The notes below the pieces were generated by a model. That model did no database searches. It was not told where the DNA came from and saw only the letters and a program-made list of their open reading frames with translations. A DNA stretch of 44,107 nt, taken from the NCBI GenBank assembly GCA_022823055.1, contig JAJDXX010000253.1:1-44107 (forward strand), read 5' to 3'. Of this stretch, positions 7,685 to 15,960 are shown one piece after another. The position numbers and the translations under genes are program-made. The stretch is from Candidatus Binatia bacterium. GTDB lineage: Bacteria; Desulfobacterota; Binatia; UBA9968; JAJDTQ01. Numbering within the stretch: position 1 is the first letter of the stretch; the number at the start of each line of letters is the position of its first letter.

Positions 7685-8883
7685 CAGATGACTCCGTCCG
7701 CGGCCAACACCCCGAGGTCTTCGTCACTCAACCCGAGTTCACCGCCGAGAACCTCCGCGTTGTGCTGGCCCAGCATCGGCGCGGGCCGGGGGCCCCGGCG
7801 TTCTCCGTCCAGCAGGAACGGCACCCCCGGCTGGGAGAAGGAACCGAGGACCGGGTGCTCCACCGTACCGAAGAAACCCCGCTCGACGATATGCGGGTCC
7901 TCCATGAAGTCCCGTGGCGAGTTCACCGGCAGCGCCGGCAGGCCGTGCTTCTGAAGCAGCACGGACAGCTCTTCCTTGCCGTATTGGGAGGTGAACGACG
8001 CCACCATGGGATTGAGCCAGTCCGCGGCCGCGCGGCGCTTGGCGTTGTCGATCAGCTCCGGGTCGTCCAGCTCCGTCGGGTGCCCCTCCCACATGTCCAG
8101 GAAGATGGGCCAGTGCCGCTGGGTGGCGAAGAACGAAATCCAGCCGTCCTTGCACGGGAACAGGTTGGCCGGGGCCACGTGCTGGTGCTGGCTGCCGGCG
8201 CGCTTCATGAGCCGGCCCTCGGACGACCAGGTAAAGGCAACGTGCTCGTGGAGAGCCATGCTGGCCTGCACCGAGGCGTCAATGTGGGCGCCCACGCCCT
8301 TGGTCTCGCGCTGCCAGAGCGCCAGCAGGGTACCCAGGGCGGAGTAGAGACAGGTGTAGACGTAGGACTGGCCGCCGGGGGGAACGCACGGGGTCATGCT
8401 TGGGTCGCCGCTGATGAAGAGCAGCCCGCCCATGGCGTTGGCCACCAGGTCCGGCGCCCGGTAGTCGCGGTAAGGTCCGTCCTGCCCGAAGGCGGAAATG
8501 GAAACCAGCACCAGTTTGGGGCGGCGCGCCACCATCTCGCCGTAGCCGATCCCCAGGTCGTCGAGGTAGCCGGGGTCGTGGCTGTCGATGACCACGTCGG
8601 CCCGCGCCACCAGGTCCAGAAGGATGTTGCGACCTGTCTCACGCCCGAGATCCAGGGTGATGCCGCGCTTGCCGGAGTTGAAGTAGGCGAACCGGAGACT
8701 ACCCTCGCGGTTGTTCTGCCCCCTGGCGAAGGGCGGCTCGGTGCGGAGTTCGTCCCCCGATGGCGGCTCGACTTTGACCACGTCCATGCCGAGGTCCGCC
8801 AGCACCTTGCCGCAGAAGGCGCCCATGGCGGTGCCCAGGTCCAGCACCCGGAAGCCCGCGGGAAGCAGGGATTCTCCGCTCAT
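7684..8883 (-). CDS. family III CoA-transferase homologue lacking the catalytic Asp
   Basis: Encodes 399 aa from ATG 8883, overlapping the stop of the acyl-CoA dehydrogenase gene as ATGA. The fold is the same as its neighbour's (GFRVLDLGTAMGAFCGKVLADLGMDVVKVEPPSGDE; then RGITLDLGRETGRNILLDL; GLLFISGD). At the position of the catalytic Asp the sequence reads PGGQSYVYTCLYSALG, where catalytic members have an Asp seven residues before the LY pair; here it is Tyr. In heteromeric family III enzymes such as benzylsuccinate CoA-transferase, one subunit keeps and the other lacks this Asp. I therefore infer a non-catalytic partner of the protein encoded at 6470-7684. Confidence 0.92.
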   Translation of the reverse strand: MSGESLLPAGFRVLDLGTAMGAFCGKVLADLGMDVVKVEPPSGDELRTEPPFARGQNNREGSLRFAYFNSGKRGITLDLGRETGRNILLDLVARADVVIDSHDPGYLDDLGIGYGEMVARRPKLVLVSISAFGQDGPYRDYRAPDLVANAMGGLLFISGDPSMTPCVPPGGQSYVYTCLYSALGTLLALWQRETKGVGAHIDASVQASMALHEHVAFTWSSEGRLMKRAGSQHQHVAPANLFPCKDGWISFFATQRHWPIFLDMWEGHPTELDDPELIDNAKRRAAADWLNPMVASFTSQYGKEELSVLLQKHGLPALPVNSPRDFMEDPHIVERGFFGTVEHPVLGSFSQPGVPFLLDGERRGPRPAPMLGQHNAEVLGGELGLSDEDLGVLAADGVI

Positions 8884-10049
8884 TGACCCTTGGCGCGGGC
8901 GCGCAAGAGGTTCTGGGCCATGCGCCAGCGCAGCACCTCGGTGGCGCCCTCGGTGATGCGGATACTGCGCAACTGCCGGTACCACCACTCCAGCGGCAGC
9001 TCCTTGGTGAGGCCGATGCCGCCATGGACCTGGATGGAGCGGTCCACCACCCGGCTGGCCATCTCCGTGCACACGCACTTGACCATGTAGCCCATGTTGC
9101 GGATGTCCTCGCCGCGGTCGTGGCGCCAAGCGCATTCGTAGACCAGGTTGCGCGCCATGTGCAGCTCCATGACCGAGTCCGCGATCATGAACTGGACCGC
9201 CTGCCGTTCCGCCAGCGGCTGTCCGAACGTGGTGCGGATCTGGCAGTAGTCCATCATCATGTCCAGGGCGCGCTCGGCGATGCCGACGCAGCGCGCCCCG
9301 TGGCCCTTGATGCGCCCCTCCTGGAGCCAGCCCTGGGCAAGCCGGAAGCCCTGTCCCACCTCGCCCGCGACGTTGCCCACGGGTATGCGGGCGTCCTCGA
9401 AGAGGATCTGGAACGGCGCGTCGCCCATCATGGTGGGCCAGCGGCGCTCGATGGTCACGCCCGGGGTATCCATGTCCACCAGGAAACAGGTGATGCCGCC
9501 CCTCGCGCGCTTCTCGGGATCGGTCACCGCCATGACCTGGGCGAAGTCGGAGAAGCCCGCGTTGCTGATGAAGCGCTTGGTGCCGTTCAGCACCCAGTGG
9601 TCGCCGTCCAGCACCGCCCGGGTCTTCATGCCCGCGGGGTCGCCGCCGGCGTCGGGCTCGGTCTGGGCGAAGCACGCGGTCTTTTCCCCGCGGATCACGG
9701 GGTAGAGGTAGCGCTCCTTCTGCTCGTCGTTGAGCTCGAAAAGGATGCCGCGCGCCTCCGGGCCGAAAACCGGGTTGTTGCGGAAGGGGATGGAGATGGT
9801 GCGGGAGACCTCCTCCTGGATCACGCAACGCGTCAGCAGGTCGAGACCGGCGCCGCCGTACTCTTCGGGGATGTCGAGCATCCAGAACCCCAGGGCCTTG
9901 GCCTTTTCCTGAAGCGGCTTGTAGAGCTCCTCGGGCATCTCCTCGCCCTCCGGGCGGAACTCCCGCTCCAGCGGGATCAGCTCCCGGTCGACGAAGTCGC
10001 GCATGGTGTTCTTGATGATCTTGATCTCTTCGGGAAGCTCGAAATCCAT
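8880..10049 (-). CDS. acyl-CoA dehydrogenase
   Basis: Encodes 389 aa, the full family length. An N-terminal helical domain (residues 1-115) is followed by the FAD-binding motifs ACFAQTEPDAGGDPAGMKTRA and WVLNGTKRFISNAGFSDFAQVM, then the C-terminal helical domain with RIKGHGARCVGIAERALDM, FGQPLAERQAVQFMIADS, VHGGIGLTKELPLEWWYRQLR and the base Glu in IRITEGATEVLRWRMAQ. The ribosome site AGGAGG lies upstream of ATG 10049. It is the first gene of a three-gene operon with four-base overlaps to two CoA-transferase subunits. It would oxidise the acyl-CoA they make to a 2,3-enoyl-CoA and pass electrons to ETF. The substrate is not evident. Confidence 0.96.
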   Translation of the reverse strand: MDFELPEEIKIIKNTMRDFVDRELIPLEREFRPEGEEMPEELYKPLQEKAKALGFWMLDIPEEYGGAGLDLLTRCVIQEEVSRTISIPFRNNPVFGPEARGILFELNDEQKERYLYPVIRGEKTACFAQTEPDAGGDPAGMKTRAVLDGDHWVLNGTKRFISNAGFSDFAQVMAVTDPEKRARGGITCFLVDMDTPGVTIERRWPTMMGDAPFQILFEDARIPVGNVAGEVGQGFRLAQGWLQEGRIKGHGARCVGIAERALDMMMDYCQIRTTFGQPLAERQAVQFMIADSVMELHMARNLVYECAWRHDRGEDIRNMGYMVKCVCTEMASRVVDRSIQVHGGIGLTKELPLEWWYRQLRSIRITEGATEVLRWRMAQNLLRARAKGQ

Positions 10050-10196
10050 TCTTCATCTCCTCCTTGCTTGCCTGGGTCCGGCTGACAGATGGCTCGTAAC
10101 ATAAGCCCGCGCCCGGCTGGAGGTCAAGCTGGCCTCGTTGACAACCGCCGGGCCAGTGTCTATGTTTCCTGGAACCTACCGGCGCGAGGCCAGCTT

Positions 10197-10499
10197 ATGC
10201 CGATATACGAATACAAGTGTTCGGAATGCGGTGTGTTCGAGGTGACCCAACGGATCACGGAGGATCCGCTGGAGGAGTGTCCCGCCTGTCAGGGCGAGAT
10301 CAAGAAACTGATATCGAACACCTCTTTTCAACTGAAAGGCACCGGTTGGTACGTCACCGATTACGGGCGCGGCAAGGGCGACAACGGCGACAAGCGCGAG
10401 ACCAACGGAACCAAGGAATCCTCCGACTCCAAGTCCACGGAGAGCAAGTCGTCCGACAAGTCTTCGTCCGGCGACAGCGCCTCCAGTAGCGCGTCCTGA
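10197..10499 (+). CDS. FmdB-family zinc ribbon protein with Ser/Lys-rich tail
   Basis: Encodes 100 aa from ATG 10197. The N-terminal 55 residues are an FmdB/CxxC putative regulatory domain: [16 protein letters not shown] with CxxC at residues 8-11, and [13 protein letters not shown] with the second CxxC, followed by the [15 protein letters not shown] motif that is common in this family. The remainder is a low-complexity Ser/Lys/Asp tail, probably disordered. Function in the cell is unclear; family members are often small zinc proteins next to metabolic operons. It is divergent from the acyl-CoA dehydrogenase operon. A second FmdB protein lies at 43520-43801. Confidence 0.93.
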   Translation: MPIYEYKCSECGVFEVTQRITEDPLEECPACQGEIKKLISNTSFQLKGTGWYVTDYGRGKGDNGDKRETNGTKESSDSKSTESKSSDKSSSGDSASSSAS

Positions 10500-10621
10500 C
10501 GGCAGGACGCTGCCACCACTCACGCGTCACGAACGTATCCCGGTCACGATACGCGCACCTCTGGGAACGCGACCTTCCGCACGGCGCATCGAGTTCCCGT
10601 AACCTCGATGGCAGGGACCTC

Positions 10622-11425
10622 ATGAAAACGAAACCACTGGGAGGCACCGGGGTCGACGTACCGGAGATCGGCCTGGGCGCCTGGCAATACCGGGGCGGGA
10701 TCGCGCCCCTGCGGCACGGCATCGAGTTGGGCGCCAATCTCATCGATACGGCCGAAATGTACCGCACCGAGGACGTGGTGGGCGAAGCCGTGCGCGGCAT
10801 GCGCGACCGCGTATTCATCGCCAGCAAGGTCTCCGGCGACCATCTCGGGTACGACCAGGTGCTGCGGGCCGCGGACGCGAGCCTCCGCCGCCTGGACATC
10901 GACACCATCGACCTCTATCAGGTCCACTGGCCGAGCCGCAGCACTCCCGTCGCGGAGACCATGCGCGCCATGGAGACCCTGGCGGACACGGGGCGGATCC
11001 GCTACATCGGCGTCAGCAACTTCTCCACCGACGAGCTCGATGAAGCCCGCTCGGCCATGAACCACCACCCAATCGTATCGAACCAGGTCCTCTACAACCT
11101 CCGCCGGCGCGAGATCGAGCGCACGCTGATGCCCTACTGCCTGCGCCACGACGTCACCGTCATCGCCTACACCCCGCTGGACAGCGGCAGGCTGGCGGGC
11201 AAGCCCGGATTGTTCGCGGCAAAGGGCGCGAGGACGCTTCAAGAGATCGCCGGAGAGTACGGGAAGACGCCGGCCCAAGTGGCGCTCAACTGGTGCACCG
11301 GCCATGAAGGCGTCATCGCCATTCCCAAGTCCGACAGCATCAAGCGCACCGAGGAGAACTGCGGCGCATCGGACTGGCGCCTTTCCGACGAAGACATGGC
11401 CCGGCTCGACCGGGCCTTCGCCTGA
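10622..11425 (+). CDS. aldo/keto reductase
   Basis: Encodes 267 aa, typical of short AKR (beta/alpha)8 barrels. The catalytic tetrad is visible: Asp42 and Tyr47 in DTAEMY, Lys69 in IASKV, His102 in LYQVHW. The GRIRYIGVSNFS motif and the C-terminal NADPH-binding IAIPKSDSIKRTEENCGA are present. The N-terminal strand KPLGGTGVDVPEIGLGAWQYRG places the start correctly. It is followed after 17 bases by an aminotransferase gene and then an SDR, all on the plus strand, so the three probably form an operon dealing with a carbonyl/amine intermediate. The substrate is unknown. Confidence 0.95.
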   Translation: MKTKPLGGTGVDVPEIGLGAWQYRGGIAPLRHGIELGANLIDTAEMYRTEDVVGEAVRGMRDRVFIASKVSGDHLGYDQVLRAADASLRRLDIDTIDLYQVHWPSRSTPVAETMRAMETLADTGRIRYIGVSNFSTDELDEARSAMNHHPIVSNQVLYNLRRREIERTLMPYCLRHDVTVIAYTPLDSGRLAGKPGLFAAKGARTLQEIAGEYGKTPAQVALNWCTGHEGVIAIPKSDSIKRTEENCGASDWRLSDEDMARLDRAFA

Positions 11426-11442
11426 GATACGAGGACACTGGA

Positions 11443-12807
11443 ATGGACTTTCCCGCGCTTTCCCGAACCGGAGCCATGGCGTTCTTCTCGGGATATGGAA
11501 AAATGATCCACAACCCGCAAGGTATCCTCTACTGGACCCGGAAAGCCCGGGCCAAGGCCCGGATCAACGCCACCATCGGCTCCGCCCGGGGCGCCGAAGG
11601 AGCGGTCTTCCCCGAGGGCGGCAAGCGCCAGATCACCCTGTGCGCGCCGCTGATCCACTCGTTCTTTCGCGGGCTGGACACCGAGGAGATCTTCCCGTAC
11701 ACGCCGGAGACCGGCACCCCCGCTTTTCGAACGGCGTGGAAGCGATGGATCCTGGCGCGCGCGGGCGACGAGACCGAACGCCTCGAGCGGCAGATGCTGC
11801 AGCCGATCCTGACTCCCGGCATCACCGCGGCCATCAGCATCTGCGCGCGCATGTTCGTGGACCCCGGGCACTCCATCATCGTGGCCGACCGCCGCTGGGA
11901 GAACTACGACCACGTGCTCGAACGCAACCTCGGCCTCGCCGTCACCGACTTTCCGCTGCTCGGCGACGGCGACCTGAACGTCGCGGGGGTGGTGGATGCC
12001 GTAGAGCGCGTCTGGCTCCGGCAGGACAACGCCGTGTTGCTGCTGAATTTCCCCAACAACCCAACGGGCTTCTGCCCGTCCGAGAGCGCCGGACGCCGGC
12101 TTGTGGAGGAGCTGGACCGGCTCGCCGCGGCGTCGGAAAAGCGCCTGGTGGTGTTGTTCGACGACGCCTACGAGAGCTACGTGTACGATCCCGTCGCCAT
12201 GCAGTCATCGCTCTTCTACTTGTGCCGGCCGCGCCCCAACCTGCTGCCGGTGAAGCTCGACGGCGTCACCAAGGAGCTGCTCTGGTACGGCGCGCGCGCC
12301 GGCACCATCACGCTGGCCTGTCCGGACGAATGGCTTTCCGAGGACGACGGCGCCGGCGCGGCCGGGGAGATCGACAACAAGTTCGCCGGCGTCGTCCGGG
12401 GACTGGTCTCCAGCAGCGCCACAGTGACCCAATCCGTGGCCGCCAAGGCCATGGCCCAGATGGACCGGCTGCTGGAGCAGCGGCGCCGGACCTTCAACGT
12501 TCTGAAGAAGCGCTACGACACACTGAAGCAGGAGCTCGAGACCATGGACACGGACCTCTTCACGGTGGAGCCGTTCCACGGGGGATTCTTCTGCTTCCTG
12601 AGCCTGCGCCCGGAGTCCGGGCTCAGAGCCACGGACGTGGCCAACCACCTGCTCGACCGATACGGGGTCGGCACCGTGCCCTTCGAGGGGGAGCGCATGA
12701 ACGGACTGCGCATCGCCTATTGCAGCGTCGAGAGCGACGACCTGCCGGAGCTGTGCCGGACGCTGGCGCGGACGGTGAACGAGCTGGCACACCAGGAAAG
12801 CCCGTGA
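11443..12807 (+). CDS. PLP-dependent aminotransferase, class I/II fold
   Basis: Encodes 454 aa. Fold-type I signatures are intact: an N-terminal region ending FPYTPETGTPAFRTAWKRW, the glycine/thr turn PILTPGITAAISIC that binds the PLP phosphate, LLNFPNNPTGFCPSES with the substrate/PLP-ring Asn, VVLFDDAYESYVYD with the Asp-x-x-Tyr pair, and the Schiff-base Lys in LDGVTKELLWYGARAGTI. The C-terminal domain carries FHGGFFCFLSL and a GLRIAYCSV strand. It is slightly longer than aspartate aminotransferases because of an N-terminal extension of about 40 residues. It lies between an aldo/keto reductase and an SDR. The amino donor and acceptor cannot be predicted. Confidence 0.93.
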   Translation: MDFPALSRTGAMAFFSGYGKMIHNPQGILYWTRKARAKARINATIGSARGAEGAVFPEGGKRQITLCAPLIHSFFRGLDTEEIFPYTPETGTPAFRTAWKRWILARAGDETERLERQMLQPILTPGITAAISICARMFVDPGHSIIVADRRWENYDHVLERNLGLAVTDFPLLGDGDLNVAGVVDAVERVWLRQDNAVLLLNFPNNPTGFCPSESAGRRLVEELDRLAAASEKRLVVLFDDAYESYVYDPVAMQSSLFYLCRPRPNLLPVKLDGVTKELLWYGARAGTITLACPDEWLSEDDGAGAAGEIDNKFAGVVRGLVSSSATVTQSVAAKAMAQMDRLLEQRRRTFNVLKKRYDTLKQELETMDTDLFTVEPFHGGFFCFLSLRPESGLRATDVANHLLDRYGVGTVPFEGERMNGLRIAYCSVESDDLPELCRTLARTVNELAHQESP

Positions 12808-12828
12808 CGGACGCCGGGAGACAGGCTC

Positions 12829-13560
12829 ATGGGAAGGCTTGAGGGAAGGGTCGCCATCGTCACGGGTGCCAGCCGCGGCATCGGCAGGGCGGTAGCCCTG
12901 GCCTTCGCCCGGGAGGGGGCAGCCCTTGCCATCGCCGGCGGCCGGGACCAAGCCGCGCTCGACTCGGTCGAGCGCGAAGTCTCGGCCCTGGGCGCCGAAT
13001 GCGTCGCGCGGCTGGTGGACGTCGGCCGGCGGACGGAGGTGGACCGGTTGGTGCGGGAGGTGGAGGAACGCTGGGGGCGCATCGACATTCTCGTGAACAA
13101 CGCCGGTGTCCTCACCCTCAAGCGCTTCGAGGACATCACCGAAGAGCAGTGGGACGAGACCATCAGGGTCCATCTCAAGGGGACCTTCAACGGCATGCAG
13201 GCGGTGCTGCCCATCATGAAGCGGCAACGGTCCGGCAAGATCATCAACCTGACCGGCCCGGCGGCGCTGCGCCCCTCCAACGGCGTATCCGACTACGCCA
13301 GCGCCAAGGGCGGCATCATCACGCTGACCTTCAACGTCGCCAACGAAATGAAGCCCCATAACATCCAGATCAACTGCATCTCGCCGATAGCGGACACGCG
13401 CATGACCGACGCCATCGCCGAGTTCCGCGAACGCGAGGGAATACCGGACGCCCGGCCCAACCCGGCCCCCGCCGAGACCGTGGCGCCCGCGTTCGTCTTC
13501 TTCGCGTCCAGCGACAGCGACTACATCACCGGAGAGGTCCTCGGTTTCCATCGGAAGTGA
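12829..13560 (+). CDS. short-chain dehydrogenase/reductase with altered catalytic Ser
   Basis: Encodes 243 aa, a classical SDR. The cofactor motif is IVTGASRGIGRAVALAFAREG, the NNAG motif is DILVNNAGVLTL, and the active site reads SDYASAKGG (Tyr and Lys). The catalytic Ser normally found about 13 residues before the Tyr is not present: the strand reads IINLTGPAALRP, with Gly at that position and Thr next to it. This suggests altered or lost activity, or Thr standing in for Ser. The C-terminal PAETVAPAFVFFASSDSDYITGEVLGF is the usual end. The start has GGGAGACAGGCTC before ATG. It is the last gene of the three-gene plus-strand group. Confidence 0.93.
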   Translation: MGRLEGRVAIVTGASRGIGRAVALAFAREGAALAIAGGRDQAALDSVEREVSALGAECVARLVDVGRRTEVDRLVREVEERWGRIDILVNNAGVLTLKRFEDITEEQWDETIRVHLKGTFNGMQAVLPIMKRQRSGKIINLTGPAALRPSNGVSDYASAKGGIITLTFNVANEMKPHNIQINCISPIADTRMTDAIAEFREREGIPDARPNPAPAETVAPAFVFFASSDSDYITGEVLGFHRK

Positions 13561-13650
13561 GCCGGTGGCCTCCGGCGCGGTAATGGTGAATAATGGGTAC
13601 AGGACAATCGCGGTCGTTGAGCCATGACACGAAAGGAGCAAGGTGAAACC

Positions 13651-14640
13651 ATGTTGCGAAAATCAGCGACGGCCTGGATGGTCGCCGCGGCCGTGTTGAC
13701 CGCACTGGCGGCGACGGCGGCGGCCCAGCCCCTGGGATTCCAGGCGGTGCCGCGGGACGCGTTCCCGGTCTTCGACGACCCGAAGATGCTGAGCGCCGCG
13801 GAAGCGGAAAAACAGGGAGTCATCTTCGATCGGGACGTGATCATCGGGGTGGCCCACAACGGCGAGGCCAAGGCCTATCCCATCACCATCATGGGGGTCC
13901 ACGAGCTGGGCAACGACACCATTGGAGGGGTGCCCATCGCGGTCTCCTGGTGACCGCTGTGCCAAACGTCTATCGTGTATAGACGCAAACTCGACGACAA
14001 GGTGCTGAGCTTCGGGCACGCGGGCATTCTCTACGAGAACTCGTTCATCATGTACGACCGCGAGACCGAGTCTCTGTGGGTTCACGTCACCGGCGAGGCC
14101 GCGCACGGCCCGCTCAAAGGCAAGAAGCTCGACTTCATGCCGTCGACGGTGACGAGTTGGGCCAACTGGAAAAAGAACTACCCCCTTACCCAGGTGCTGC
14201 CGGGTTACCGCCGCGGCGGGTTCATGGGCACCTACGTCGGTCCCTTCCAGAGCGACATCCTGGGACTCGCGGTGTTGGTGAAGCTCAAGGCCAAGCTCTA
14301 TCCCTACGGCGTATTGGAACGGCAAAACCTCGTCAACGACGAGTTCAACGACGCCAAGGTGGTCGTGTACTACTCGCCGGACGACGCCACGGGCACCGCG
14401 TGGCGCCGGGAACTGGACGGGCGGGTTCTTACCTTCGAACAGTCGGAACGCAAGGACGCCCAGGGCAACGTACTGTTGCGCGACAGGGAAACCGGGAGCC
14501 TGTGGTCGTGGCTGCGGGGCGAGGCGGTGGATGGGGAGCTCAAGGGGCGGAAACTTCGCCAGCTCTTGTACAATCCCATCCTGAACGACCGGTTCGTCGC
14601 GTTCTACCCCGGCGCCCCGATCTTCGACACCGCGAACTAG
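13651..14640 (+). CDS. DUF3179-domain exported selenoprotein (UGA at codon 101)
   Basis: Reading through one in-frame TGA (13951-13953) gives a 329-residue protein. ATG 13651 is preceded by AAGGTG at a six-base spacing and begins a signal peptide (MLRKSATAWMVAAAVLTALAA, cleavage near AAAQ); an ATG at 13624 is in frame but less well placed. DUF3179 motifs run without interruption across the UGA: GVHELGNDTIGGVPIAVSW, then UGA, then PLCQTSIVYRRKLD, FGHAGILYENSFIMYDRETESLWVHVTGEA. The family has Cys at the UGA position (CPLC), so Sec101-Pro-Leu-Cys104 would form a UxxC redox pair. A hairpin with SECIS geometry follows the UGA. No other frame disruption is present. A nonsense mutation is the alternative. 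selA, selB, selC and selD must lie elsewhere. Confidence 0.85.
13967..13985 (+). promoter_or_regulatory. bacterial SECIS-like hairpin downstream of UGA
   Basis: Seven bases CGTCTAT (13967-13973) pair perfectly with ATAGACG (13979-13985) around the five-base loop CGTGT. The loop starts 21 bases after the UGA, inside the 16-37 base range described for bacterial SECIS elements, and has a G at its second position with a following U, as recognised by SelB. The element lies within coding sequence, as bacterial SECIS elements do. It is AT-richer than the flanking sequence, which argues for selection on the stem rather than chance. Confidence 0.75.
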
Positions 14641-14784
14641 TCTGGAGAACCCCAGCGGACGGCTTCCCTAGCCTGCACCGACAAATCGTTATATAAAGTG
14701 AGTGCAGGAACGAGCCCCGAGCACGTGACGCCGCGGCGAACCCAGCGGCACACGACACGCCGGGCAACAGGTATTCCAAGACTC

Positions 14785-15960
14785 GTGAGCGCCACTGCCG
14801 ACTATATCCGGGAAGCACGAGAGCAAAAGGGGCTGACGCTGGACCAGGCGGCGGATGCGACGCGCATTCCGCAGTACTACCTGGAGATCCTGGAAGGCGG
14901 CGGAAACGATCGCCTGGTGTCGGACCGGCTCTACATGGTCCACTTCCTGCGCACCTACGCCGCGTACCTCGAGATCGAGGTGGAGACGCTGGCGGCCCAG
15001 TTCGTGCGCGAAAACCGGGCCGTGGACGCTTCGCCCGCGTCTCCCGAGACGAAGCCTCGTTCGAGGAAGGCGGCGACGGTCGCCGTGCTGGTGGTCCTGC
15101 TGGTGGTCGCCGCCGGCCTGTACATCTATGATCCCACGTTCGTGAACGTGGCCAATGTTGCCCGCACGCTCACCGAACGACCGGACGTGGGAGCACCGCC
15201 CGCCGACGCCCCGCCGGAAATCGCCGTGACACCCTCCTCGCCGACCCCTGTCGCCACTCAAACGCCTCTACCGAGCACGGACCAAGATTCGGTGCTGCAA
15301 CCGGAAGCCGACGAGACCGCGCCTGCCGAACCGGAGTTGGCGGGAAGCCCGCCCGCCGCGGACCCGGAACCCGCCGCCACGCCGGAGCCGTCCGCTGAAC
15401 CCGTGGCCCCGGTGGAGAATGCCCCCGCGGCGCCGGCCGATCCCGCGGAGGCTCAACTAGAAACCCCGCGGGAGGTTGCCTCGACGCCGGCGACGGAGCG
15501 GACGGCAGCAGAGGAGACCGCGGCTGCGTCGGAGACAGGGGAGATCGCCGAACCGCCGGCCGAGCAGACGCAACCGGAGGTCGCAGCCGCGAGTGCCGAA
15601 CCCGGGGCGCCCGCGGAGACCGCGCCCGGCGGGACGGAGCCGGCAACGACCGCCGCGGCGAGCGGATCGGAGCCGCCGCAGACCGCCAGCGCCGAGGCCG
15701 CGCCCGCACACACCCTCACCATTGCGGCCGACGCCCGTTCCTGGATGCGGATATGGGTGGACGACAAGCCGTACCGTGACCTGCTGCTGAACGCCGGTCA
15801 GAGCGCCACGCTTTCCGCCGGCACCGGGTTCAGGATCACCTTCGGCAACGCCGGAGGCGTGCGCCTAACGTTGAATGACGAGGAACTTCCCACCGTCGGC
15901 AGGTCCGGACAGGTGATCCGAAACTACAAGCTGCCGCGCCCCGAGCAGGCAACCCCATGA
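14785..15960 (+). CDS. RodZ-like HTH/DUF4115 membrane protein
   Basis: Encodes 391 aa from GTG 14785; an in-frame GTG at 14698 would add 29 residues without a ribosome site. Order of parts: a cytoplasmic helix-turn-helix of the HTH_25 type ([29 protein letters not shown], residues about 8-75), a single membrane helix ([20 protein letters not shown], about residue 95), a long Ala/Pro/Glu-rich disordered linker of some 190 residues, and a C-terminal DUF4115 beta domain ([20 protein letters not shown]...[16 protein letters not shown]). RodZ couples MreB to the cell-wall elongation machinery. The stop overlaps the threonine aldolase start as ATGA. The 57 bases following the selenoprotein gene contain TATATAAA, a possible -10. 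Confidence 0.85.
   Translation: MSATADYIREAREQKGLTLDQAADATRIPQYYLEILEGGGNDRLVSDRLYMVHFLRTYAAYLEIEVETLAAQFVRENRAVDASPASPETKPRSRKAATVAVLVVLLVVAAGLYIYDPTFVNVANVARTLTERPDVGAPPADAPPEIAVTPSSPTPVATQTPLPSTDQDSVLQPEADETAPAEPELAGSPPAADPEPAATPEPSAEPVAPVENAPAAPADPAEAQLETPREVASTPATERTAAEETAAASETGEIAEPPAEQTQPEVAAASAEPGAPAETAPGGTEPATTAAASGSEPPQTASAEAAPAHTLTIAADARSWMRIWVDDKPYRDLLLNAGQSATLSAGTGFRITFGNAGGVRLTLNDEELPTVGRSGQVIRNYKLPRPEQATP

Noticed and set aside
7684-10056. A 790-residue CoA-transferase fusion
   Set aside because: The N-terminal half is a shadow of the acyl-CoA dehydrogenase gene in another frame; the CoA-transferase starts at the ATGA overlap at 8883.
13951-13953. UGA read as Trp or Gly through a variant genetic code
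   Set aside because: UGA ends many other genes here (for example 5230-5232, 15958-15960, 35225-35227), so recoding must be site-specific, as for selenocysteine.
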